DNA of 64,000 nucleotides from Polytolypa hystricis UAMH7299 (taxonomy: Eukaryota > Ascomycota > Eurotiomycetes > Onygenales), in assembly GCA_002573605.1 (NCBI GenBank), contig PDNA01000047.1, positions 113,155 to 177,154 of the forward strand. Reading direction: 5' to 3'. Positions 54,801-64,000 of the stretch are shown piece by piece (the stretch's first letter is position 1; every line of letters starts with the position of its first letter). The position numbers were made by a program, and so were the translations under genes. The notes beneath the pieces are model-generated. The model saw nothing but the letters and a program-made list of their open reading frames with translations, was not told where the DNA came from and ran no database searches.

Positions 54801-55271
54801 TCAACAACCGCCACGATGACACCGCGGTTTTGAGGAACTCTCCCGGCTGGCTTTTCAAAGGGGAGGTCTTATATCTCGCCTCTCCCCCTCCACCGGATTC
54901 CTCTCAAACAAACATTCTACCACAACGTCTCCAGCTCGCGTCTAATATTGCGCGCTTCGCTGGAGGTAAAGTTGTACAGAACATAGAAGACAAGCGAATA
55001 ACTCATGTGGTGGTTGACGAAAGCGACAAGAACACAGATATATCCTCGATAAGGAAAACCTTATCAACGCGTGTTGGTGGAAATAGGAAAATCCCACATA
55101 TTGTAACTGTCGGGTGGATCGAGGACAGTTGGAAGGAGAAGACTTTGTTGGACGAAGAACGTGAGTTGAGTCCCAAGGGCTTGTATTATTTGCTAGCAAA
55201 TTAACGTGGTGGTACGCGTGACTAACTGGCTATTCGATGACTTGCTAGGATTTGCACCACCATTGAAATGA
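51828..55271 (+). CDS. lig4: DNA ligase IV
   Basis: Seven exons: 51828-51904, 51972-54088, 54144-54275, 54332-54464, 54539-54644, 54734-55160, 55249-55271 (1004 aa). The N-terminal DNA-binding domain is followed by the nucleotidyltransferase core with motif I 'IEEKLDGERMQLH' (adenylated Lys about residue 322), 'FGFWSRKAKDYTYLYG' (motif III), 'ILDGEMIAWD', 'EGLVLKNPNSPY' (motif IV) and 'WMKVKPEY' (motif V). Two BRCT domains follow, with the Xrcc4/Lif1-binding linker between them ('KADQEEEIAGNVDEYSDSYA' lies in this part). BRCT tryptophans: 'RPSWLFDCLKQN' and 'TVGWIEDSWKEK'. It seals double-strand breaks in non-homologous end joining. The last exon encodes only 'RFAPPLK'. Confidence 0.96.
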
Positions 55272-56432
55272 CTATGAGCTCTTTGCTACGCCCTTTGGCG
55301 TCTTTTGGGTTAGCACGATGACATGACAATGACTCGATGAAACGATGGTATTATTTGTATTTCAGTTTTAGTTTCGTTTGAAGACTGCAATTATTTCCCA
55401 CCAATGCCTTCTACAATCTAGAAGGAAATATGTTTCAGGGCACGCTCGGACAATTAAGACATTTGTCCAGAGTATTCCATAACAGAGACAGCAAATGAAC
55501 AAATAAGCAAATAAAATCAGATAGGGTTCCTGGCAGTGGCAGCCAGTTGCCGGTAAGCTTAGCTCCACGATCTCCAGTATTTTCTCAAGATCGTGTGGGA
55601 ATTTCGAATTGGGCTGTTGATTTGGGCTGGCGAGCGTGGGATATGTGGGGCGGGAAGCGTCACTGGTTAGGCATGGCTGCATGAACAAGCGTGGCAGTTT
55701 GAGCTGATCCCACAAGACGTTGGGGCTGTCGTGCCACCACCTACAGAGGACTTCGACACCATGTTGCCATGAGCAACAGCTTTTAGGTCTTCCACAGTCG
55801 TCAAAATCAAGTCATATGCTCGTTGTAACCATGAATTCTGATGCTTTTCACGGCGTAACCAAACAGCGGAGTGGACAGACTCCGACAGAGTAGGACTTCG
55901 GCTGAACAAGCAATCGGCCACGTGAGCAGCCTAACTGTAGCCGGCCAATTATGACGTAGATGGCAAGATCACAGCCAATCAGCAATTATTCCAGGGGTTG
56001 ATGTGTCAGGGGCCTTCCGGTTGGCTGGTTCTGCACACTACGGGATGACATAATTATATCCACTCCCAGTGACCGAAAATCAAAGAAAAGCATGACATCC
56101 TGCCATTTGCTTCCGCTGGTCTCCTGCTCTTTGTTCTCTCTCTCCTGCGTATGTGCGTTTGCTACTGTGCTGAACCATTCTCAGACATTGAAAAAAAAAC
56201 TACTTTTCTGAACTATGAAATGTCACTCATTCATGATGCCTTCACTCTCTATCTAGCCCACGGTTGGCACTAAGTTTGGGCCCAATTTCGGAACAACCCG
56301 CACACAAAGTCCGCCTGCCTGCCTATTGCTTAGGAAGCCTGATGAATTCAAATTTCTGCTCCATCTGCATTCCACGGACGCTGCGGTCATTGAGTTTCGC
56401 TCCCGCCCTACTGGCGGCAATGCTTCGCGATC
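55272..56432. other. Intergenic region between lig4 and the next gene
   Basis: No convincing gene. A minus-strand frame at 55667-55921 without ATG has protein-like text ('SPTLSESVHSAVWLRREKHQ') but no partner exons or domain. Confidence 0.45.
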
Positions 56433-57803
56433 ATGGCCCATCTAGGTTCCTCCATGACTACTGAGCCACCTCTACAGGTCGATGAGAAAGGAATCTCTGG
56501 AATCCCATCATCTACACCTGCCAGCCCGCCTTCGTCCATGCAAACAGATTCTATCGTTATACCTTCGAAACGACGTTCGCAGATCTCATTATTGACGTCT
56601 GCAAAACCAAATTCCACCCGCGAGAGGACGAGCATGGCGCCACGAATATGGTCTTCACCAGCAGTAGGCCGTCATGCCATTCCCACGTCTGTAGCAATGC
56701 TGCTCGAGGCTACTTCTATCCCACGCCCTCGAAAACGCTCAGCGGATCGAAGATTGCGAGAACCTGCGGTTGTCGACGATGAAAACTTGGACGAGACGCT
56801 ATTCGAAACTAGCAAGACGGAATTGAACGATGGCAATATGACTTCGAAAACTCTACTTGATATCCTTCTCGACTCCACAGATGCGTTCGAAGATGGAAAA
56901 TCTATCATGGGTGATGAATTCTCCCTATCTCCTCGATCATCCTCCCTCGGATCTATTCCGTCCCTGGAGAACGATAGCACCCTGTCGACGCCGTTTAGTG
57001 ACCCACCCACTCCTCCTTCTTTAACGCAACGGACACTACTTTGCCGAAAACAGCGATTGCTCTCGCTATGTGAGGATTGCGCTGAAGATCATCCTCTACG
57101 ACCTTCGTCGCCTGTTAATATCTCTTTGGAATCTACCATATCCGTGAGACCGATAAACGAGGATAAGCTGCGATCTTCTAGCCATTTTCCTAGCTTAGGG
57201 GCCGTGTTCAAGTCCAATCTCACCGCGTCACTTCGAGCGTTGAAGTCCGCCGCCCAAACGGTCTCCAACTTCACGGCACCTTCTGTGAGGTCAAAGGACT
57301 TTTTAACCCGGTCATTGTTCGCCTTCAACCCAGAATTGACCGATGAGAAGCGGCCGTTTTTGACGAGGAGCCCTCCATCTCCAGCGCTCCGTCGTTATTT
57401 GAACCCTGCACCTGCCCGTCCTGTGGATATCCAGATATACTGTGAATCCCCCCGCTTGTCCCTGACTAAACCTCGCAGTTGCAGGACCTCAATACAAATG
57501 CAGACATATAACTGGTCAGACTCTGGCTCCCCACTGGACTATTATGTTGCCAATGATCAGCAACAAGGAGGTGATTCCTTTGTTCCTCGACCACGAGAAC
57601 CCCGCGAAAATGGCGATTTCCTCCGTATCATTGTCCTAGAGATAAACATGCGCCGTCAGGGAAAGCTACGCGATGATAAACCAGGTCGGGCTCGGATGTG
57701 GCTTCCACCTCGACAGGCGGTTCCGGTTTCGAAAGCAACGCTTAATTCCTGTGACGGTGTCCCGAGTCGTTGGGTGGGAATCACTATTGATCAGGTGGTC
57801 TAA
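56433..57803 (+). CDS. Conserved fungal protein of unknown function, mostly disordered
   Basis: Single exon, 456 aa. Ser/Pro/Thr-rich throughout, with short conserved-looking blocks: 'IPSKRRSQISLLTSAKPN', 'RIWSSPAVGRHAIPTSVAML', 'KTLLDILLDSTDAF', 'SLRALKSAAQTVSNFTA', and a C-terminal segment 'ENGDFLRIIVLEINMRRQGK' followed by 'RARMWLPPRQA' and 'RWVGITID'. I recall Aspergillus proteins with this last R-E-N-x-D-F-L-R-x-x-V-L-E-x-N-M-R-R segment but no function. No signal peptide, membrane span or enzymatic motif. Possibly a scaffold or signalling protein. Confidence 0.75.
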   Translation: MAHLGSSMTTEPPLQVDEKGISGIPSSTPASPPSSMQTDSIVIPSKRRSQISLLTSAKPNSTRERTSMAPRIWSSPAVGRHAIPTSVAMLLEATSIPRPRKRSADRRLREPAVVDDENLDETLFETSKTELNDGNMTSKTLLDILLDSTDAFEDGKSIMGDEFSLSPRSSSLGSIPSLENDSTLSTPFSDPPTPPSLTQRTLLCRKQRLLSLCEDCAEDHPLRPSSPVNISLESTISVRPINEDKLRSSSHFPSLGAVFKSNLTASLRALKSAAQTVSNFTAPSVRSKDFLTRSLFAFNPELTDEKRPFLTRSPPSPALRRYLNPAPARPVDIQIYCESPRLSLTKPRSCRTSIQMQTYNWSDSGSPLDYYVANDQQQGGDSFVPRPREPRENGDFLRIIVLEINMRRQGKLRDDKPGRARMWLPPRQAVPVSKATLNSCDGVPSRWVGITIDQVV

Positions 57804-60433
57804 CCTGTCAACTACCTCTTCTACACACTACATTTTCTTTTCCTTTTTTTCTCTTCTTGCAATATTATTTGGCGGGTACCAGTTTTTTGCGTTGGGATAC
57901 CATTTTTCGGATTGATGTGAGGCGGTGTTTTTTTAGGGTTGGCATCTCTATTTTCTCTTCTTGTTTAGAGGGAGCATGGACATGGAGTTGTTTACTTTTC
58001 GTCATTATCGTGCTATTATTTTATATACCCCCCCTGCTACAGAATGTAGCCTCCTTGCTGTCGCTAACAACCTCTTTTCCCTATGTTTTTTTTTCTCTTT
58101 TCAATTGTCTATTCCCGCTCTCTTCACGTATATACAACTTATCATATAGAGAGATTTTGAGGTCCATGACCTCCTGTTTGTCTCCAATCAAATGGATTTG
58201 CCATACATATTTTCAAGTTTGCAGAACTAATGAATTGAGCTTTTAGATATGCCCTTGCCTACACTTGTGGAATCTCACCACGTAAGATTATTATAGTGAT
58301 GGTGTGTCCTCATGAGGTTCGAGCCGAGATATATTTGCTTCCTTACCCTAAAGCAACCTCCCCATCGAGTAAAACAACTATTGAAATACCTAATGGAGAG
58401 GTTGTTTTGGGGTAAGAGAGGTTGCTACGCTAGCTACGGTCCTGTGTACCGTAGTTTGAAATCATGTAGGGCTCATAAGGTAAATGCACGTTTACTATTT
58501 CTTCTAGCCTTCACAGGATATGATACATTCACTGTGTGGACTTTTTGCTGGAAAATTACGACGCTTGGGTTGGATATACTAAGCTAAGCCTATTCCATTG
58601 CATGGGTCTCTCTCTGTGTGCTGCATGTTTGTAGTAATGACGTGCTGTTCATTCAATATTATCCCTTTTTTTTTAACCCCTGGTCAATTTTTAATTCCTT
58701 CCCAAGCCGTGTGTGGCTGTAAACTGAGCTTATACACTCCGTAGAAATCATTGAAAACAGAAAACGGGGCAGCAGCGGTAGTTAGTGATGATTTTCCTAC
58801 CAGCAGTAGCGGATGGCAGGTAACCTGCCTCAACTCTTCCCTGATCGGTGAATTGTTCGAAACCCTTCCCCTTGAGATGTGGGCAACCAGGAGCGGCACA
58901 CCAATTGGTGGAAAGGGGGGGGGGTGTGGGTGTGAGGGCGAAAATTGATTCCAAAGGTACCCACAGCTAACGAGCCGGCAGATGGGATATTCCCCACAGT
59001 TGTCAAGTACCCCATATAGTGGCCGCCGTTAGCGGGTTGTTGGTAGCTTTTATGAGGTCACTAGGCGGGCCTACGAGTGTTTCTACACCGATGATAATGA
59101 CAGCAAGAGCCAGAGGGTCTGGAGCGTGCCAGAGTGACAAATACGGCGCTGGAAAAGACCAAGGTTGCCGGTACACCCACCGCCTAAATGGCTGCGGCTT
59201 CTCAGGCACCATGTCCCGCGGGTGCGCTGACTCAGCCTAATAGCGCGGTCCGAGTCGCATCGAGGTTGACATTATGTAATTCTCTGGCTTGTGATTGGAC
59301 AAAAAGTCACCTGACAGCTTGGCGCTGGCTCCAGACTGCCCCCATTCGGGTTAAGCGGCATCTGAGGCGCTCCCCATCACGGGGGCATCTTTAAAAGAAA
59401 CTCCAATGTCTCCGGTTCAAGGCGTTTGTTCCCCTTCGCGGATTTTTGCACTCTGACATCTTCTTCCCATTGCTGTTTGTTGCAGTTTCTGTATTGTTGA
59501 CCCTGCCTCTCGTGAGCAAAAACCAACCCCACCATACCCCTGTTGAACGCGCGGGGTTAGCTGACCTTGTCCTGATTTCGCACAGAAAGAAAACCCCCCG
59601 GATCTGGGGGCAAGTGGCTAAGTCCTGATATTGCGGAGACCTCGTAGATTGGTCAGCCAGGGCTTGATTCTCCAAACAAGGTTTCTCTCTGATCGCGAAT
59701 CCCAAGTTAACTACACGCCGGATTCCCTGAGCAGCAGCAGCAGCAAAGAGAACAGCTATACAAATTTCAACCCACGCCCAACGTTTTCCCCGCTCCGATA
59801 AAAGATAAAGCTGAGCTTACTGCGCTTGCCAACAGCCAATCCGCTTTCGAGGATACGGCATTTTTTTTTAGCAGTAACTCTGCTCGTGCACTAAGCTTGC
59901 CACTGGGGGCCATCGTTCCAGCGATAAATTTGCCTGCACTTTGGTTGCTCCGATCGAATTGTGGCGGTGGGCTGCTTCATTGACACAATACCCGCGTCGT
60001 GGGGGAACCCAACAGGGGGAGCTTGTAGATTCGAGATATCCAGGTATGTAGGATAACCATGCGGGCTGCTGGCTTTGGGATCAATTGCCTTCGGCGTAGG
60101 ATGCGCAGACCCAATACGACGTCATGGTTCCCTACGACTAGTGGATTTTATTCTGACCACCAAAATTTGCTAGTCTAGGTTTCCCGTCTAATTCCTAATA
60201 GCGTGTACGCACGGCATTCATCTTTGCTTCCCTCCGCAGAGAAAAGGGAGAAAGAAAGAAACGAAAGGACCGCGAAAAACAAAACCAACTATTAGTAGCT
60301 CCTCCATGGCCATTCATCATGCGAAACAAGCCTGCCATCACGCATAGGCCTACTTTATCCCACTCGCCCCTCGCGCTACCTACTCGATTATTTGCAGTGG
60401 AAAGATTAACGACGCTGTTTGTTTCCGGAAATC
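57804..60433. other. Long intergenic region upstream of the NirA-like gene
   Basis: 2.6 kb without a supported gene. The first 400 bp are T-rich 3' UTR. A G9 run occurs near 58916-58924. From about 59.7 kb to the start codon lies a probable long 5' leader/promoter, with a purine-rich stretch at 60238-60285. Long upstream regions are usual for fungal Zn2Cys6 genes. Confidence 0.5.
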
Positions 60434-63400
60434 ATGACAGATGAAAGTGGAGTCGCGGGCGGCGCGGGAAACCAGCAGCCAGCAGCTGCTACTACCACTA
60501 CTACGGCCCAAGCAAATCCCGCAGCACAGCAACAGCAGCAGCAGCAGCCAGGGAAGTCCAAATCCCGAGCGAAGAGTAAACCTGGCGTTACGACAGTGAA
60601 ACGACGCTGTGTTAGCACTGCATGTATTGCTTGTCGGAGGAGAAAGTCGAAGGCATGTTTCGCGCGCTATTCTATCACAATTTCAACAGCATTGTTGGTG
60701 GACTTGTTGATTTATTTTTGCTGACAAGTTTCTTTTTCTGCAGTGTGACGGAAATACTCCTAGCTGTGCTGCCTGTTCTTCGGTTTATCATACACCATGT
60801 ATTTCTACCTTCCTTGCCCATGCCGCCGTTAAGCGCCAGCACTGACAAATAGACCGATAGGCGTATATGACCCGAATTCAGACCATCGCCGCAAGGGCGT
60901 CTATAAGCAAGACATTGATAATCTAAAAAACAGAAATACAACGCTCCTGACGTTAATACAGGGTATCTTAAACTACGATGAGGAGGATGTTCTGGAGCTT
61001 GTTCGAGAGATACGATCCTGTGAGGATCTGGAAGTTGTGGCGGAATCGATAATAGCCAGAGAAAAGGGACTTGAAAAGAAGAAGATCAGTTATACTGAGA
61101 ACGAAGATTCCCATCCTACCGAAATACCACAGTTTGAAACCGAGTTAGCTGGCAAAATAAGCGAACTCAGGCTCGATGGATCAGTTAAATTCGTCGGAGG
61201 CACATCGAACTTGGTTTTCCTACCTCCTGAATTCGAGCTCGACGGTGGAGAAAACCCAATATTTGATGCCAACGTTACTTCATGGACTAAAATCACCTCG
61301 AATAAGGAACTAATCCGCCATCTACTCACCATGTACTTTACGTGGCATTACGCTTATTTCACGACATTATCCAAGAAACTTTTCTTCCGAGATTTCCTGC
61401 AAGGACGGTCAAGCCAGCATTGCTCGCCGCTACTCGTGAACGCTATGCTAGCCCTCGGATGTCACTTTAGCTCGTGGCCCGCTGCACGTGAGGATCCGAA
61501 TAACTCGGCAACGGCTGGTGATCACTTCTTCAAGGAGGCCAAACGACTAATCCTCGATAATGATGAGCATGAAAAGGCTAAGCTTTGCACGGTACAGGCA
61601 CTTGCATTGATGTCTGTGCGCGAGGCTGGATGCGGTCGGGAAGGTTCTGGTTGGGTCTATAGTGGAATGAGCTTCCGCATGGCCCTTGATTTGGGGTTGA
61701 ATGTTGATGTATCTGATCTGAGTCATCTCAGCGATGAAGACATTGATGCCCGGAGGATAACCTTCTGGGGTTGTTACCTCTTTGATAAGTACGTCAATCC
61801 TGGTGTATGGTTGGGTCGAGAGGTGGCGAGCTGACTTTACTCTTAGGTGCTGGTCGAATTATCTTGGGCGCCAACCTCAACTGTCTGGACCCACCATCAC
61901 CGTTCCGAAGTTTGATGTGTTCCCAGACGAAGAAGCATCGTCCTGGTCGCCGTACACAGACTCCGGCGCTTCCCGCGAGCATGTCCAACCCGCACGAACG
62001 AGAGCTATAGCTCTTCAAATTTCACTGCTTTGTGAAATCAGCAGTGATCTCCTTGATAGCTTCTATCATCCTATTTCAAAGGAAAAGCTCGTTGGTAAAC
62101 AAGAAGAGTTGAAGCGTCTAACTCAGCTTCATACTAGACTAGAAGCATGGCGAAAAGGCCTTCCAAGCGAGCTGGAGCCGAAGGAGGGGCAATTGCCTCA
62201 GGTTTTGCTTATGCAGTAAGTCCCTGCGAGCCGGTGAATGTGCGAGTTTTGTATCGCAGAAACTAACATCAGGTTAGCATGTTCTTCCAATTGCTTTTCA
62301 TCCACCTATACCGACCATTCTTGAAATACACAAAAACTACGTCACCACTTCCAGCACACGTTTCTCCGAGGAAACTGTTGACTCAAGCCGCCGCCATGAT
62401 TTCCAAGCTGCTACGAATATACAAGCGCAGCTACGGCCTACACCATATTTGCAATGTTGGCCTTTACATTGCTCATTCAGCTTGCACTATCCATCTTCTT
62501 AATCTGCCTGACAAAAACGCTAAGCGTGATATTGTGCATGGCTTAAAGAATTTGGAGGAAATGGCTGATTTCTGGCCTTGTGCTCGTCGAACTCTCCGGA
62601 TCTTGGAAATCTCAGCGAGGAAATGGAATATCGATTTACCCCCCGAAGCCATAGTTATCCTTGAACGTACGCATGCGAAGTTTGGTTCTTGGGGCCCCTG
62701 GGACCAAGTACAATCGCCGTCGAATTCAGAGGGATCACCTGCGCCTACGAATGTGCCGATGCTCACAACTACCCCAGATCCAATTCCTGTCTCTGCTGAA
62801 CCATCTGTGCCGCAATTAGCCAGTGTCATACCAACCGCTGGCCCGGCGTCAACACAATATCACAAACCACAGCAACTTCCACCATCTTCACAAGCGCCAC
62901 ATCAGCTGTCTCTATCGCAGCTGGGTTCAACACAGTCCATGAATCCCCATCAATTCGCAATGGCTCAGCCACCCTTTATTCCACGCCTCAGTTCCCAACC
63001 GAAACCAGAGTCCTGGGCACAACACACACCACAACCACCAGCCTGCAACGCATCCGCAGGCAGCACTCCTCCTCCGGCCATGGACACCCCGCAAATCTCC
63101 GATTTCAGCAACATCGACGATCTCGTTCAAGAAAGCCAGGATTGGTGGTTGAGGGATCAAACATCCCTAGCTTTTGGCCTGGATAATTGGACTGATAGCT
63201 GGGATGCGCAACCAACTGATCCACCCGTGAGCATGGACTTTGAACCGTCGCTCCCCGCTGCCGTTGGGAATAGTACAGACCAAATGGCTGGCGGCAGCAA
63301 TCAGGGTCTGGCGTCCAGACAACAGCGACATCAAACTCCACCATCACTCGGCGGAGCGGGCGCGCAGCCTAGCAGCACCATGGGCATACGCATCCCAGTC

Positions 63401-63589
63401 ACACTTCCCGACTACGAAGATGATTGCGACTATCTTGTCGACAACCTTTCTCCTTCTCCGCAACCACAACAACAGTCAAACCAAAGGGTCCACCCGCCAC
63501 ACTCGCAACCACCAAATACGTCATTAGGTGGTAGTGGGAGACGTGGAAATCTCCCGGGAATGTTTTATGGCGGCCCTTCTACATTGTAA
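60434..63589 (+). CDS. NirA/NIT4-like Zn2Cys6 transcription factor
   Basis: Five exons: 60434-60652, 60744-60798, 60861-61788, 61847-62215, 62278-63589 (960 aa). A Gln/Ala-rich N-terminus (Q7) precedes the zinc cluster 'CIACRRRKSK' / 'CDGNTPSCAACSSVYHTPC' / 'VYDPNSDHRRKGVY', which is nearly the NIT4/NirA cluster and linker. A coiled coil ('DIDNLKNRNTTLLTLIQGIL') and 'VLELVREIRSCEDLEVVAES' follow, then the fungal_trans domain ('YFTWHYAYFTTLSKKLFFRD', 'YSGMSFRMALDLGLNVD', 'ITFWGCYLFDK' / 'CWSNYLGRQP'). The last 300 residues are Pro/Gln-rich, as in activation domains. Known homologues switch on nitrate assimilation genes, but close paralogues exist, so orthology to NirA is unproven. Intron 1 keeps frame only with a GC donor. 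Confidence 0.88.
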
Positions 63590-64000
63590 ATGACAACCTG
63601 AACGAACTGAGATGAACAATAAAGTGGCGTCTGTTTCATAATTTCCCCCCCTTCTTTTTTGTTTCCTCCCTTGTTTTGTTCTTTATGCTTGCTGGTGGCT
63701 GTTTGTCTGTCTCTTGTTTTTTTTTTTACACTTGCTTTTCTTTCTCCCTCTCTTGGTGTTTTTTGGTTTTTTATGACACTTATTTCACATGTAGATACAT
63801 CATACATATGACGAGATTTTATTTTTTTTCGATTTCATGCGAACACGCAAAATAAAGCTATGATTTGGGGGGGAGGGGACGGGTTCCTTTTATTAGAAAA
63901 CGTTTTGCACTTTTTACGATGTGTAGCGGCAAGAAGAAGGGGTGGGTGGGATACACTCTGGAGGGGCGCTTTTCAAGTTTTTTTAAGCCAGTTTTTGGCT
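63590..64000. other. 3' flank of the NirA-like gene to the window end
   Basis: T- and C-rich, homopolymer-laden 3' UTR-type sequence. No gene. Confidence 0.5.

Noticed and set aside
55667..55921. Minus-strand frame with protein-like text downstream of lig4
   Set aside because: No ATG, no intron signals joining further exons and no family recognised.
58312..58587. 91-residue frame in the long intergenic region; the TTCGAGCC stretch there resembles a tRNA B box
   Set aside because: No A box or clover-leaf could be folded, and the frame has no protein-like conservation.
59391..59705. 104-residue minus-strand frame upstream of the NirA-like gene
   Set aside because: No recognisable domain or splice partners; it lies in the likely promoter region.

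Overview
The window is nuclear DNA of a filamentous ascomycete, most likely a Eurotiomycete (Aspergillus/Onygenales relatives). The evidence is short GT-AG introns (about 40-135 bp) with CTAAC-type branch points, small secreted cysteine-rich proteins, two Zn2Cys6 regulators, and clear orthologues of Dot1, Atg16, Ypt7, Spb1, Irs4, DNA ligase IV and a NirA/NIT4-type factor. The order is not fixed by anything I can see. Exon boundaries below were worked out by hand from splice sites and reading phase; every spliced gene listed closes in frame.

Layout. 1-1.0 kb: 3' end of a two-PH-domain protein. 2.4-5.1 kb: a graveyard of broken genes (a ketosynthase-like fragment, a protein-kinase-like fragment with the HGD..N catalytic loop, and unassigned pieces). 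5.5-11.5 kb: an HNH-nuclease-like gene, then dot1, atg16 (-) and the Rab7 gene ypt7. 12-18 kb: gene-poor, with two small secreted cysteine-rich proteins and a divergent Ran-like GTPase that has lost its G3 motif.

18.4-36.1 kb is the most interesting part. It holds an intronless class II triterpene cyclase with the DVDDTA motif of squalene-hopene cyclases, four cytochrome P450s of three types, and a DHA14-type MFS transporter. It reads as a biosynthetic gene cluster for an oxidised hopane-type (or other squalene-derived) triterpenoid: the cyclase makes the skeleton, the P450s decorate it and the MFS pump may export it. Two of the P450s (A and D) share gene architecture, including an internal exon of identical length (723 nt), so they are duplicates. 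CACCTGG sites recur in the cyclase, P450 A/B and P450 C upstream regions; the cyclase promoter also carries a G-quadruplex motif and a 13-bp inverted repeat.

36.6-63.6 kb is conserved housekeeping and regulation: a Thi74/SLC35F-like transporter with a predicted 6-nt microexon, spb1 (-), a lipase-like alpha/beta-hydrolase, a Zn2Cys6 regulator (-), irs4 (-), lig4, a conserved disordered protein, and a NirA/NIT4-like Zn2Cys6 regulator whose first intron appears to be GC-AG. No rRNA, tRNA, CRISPR array or intact transposon was recognised.
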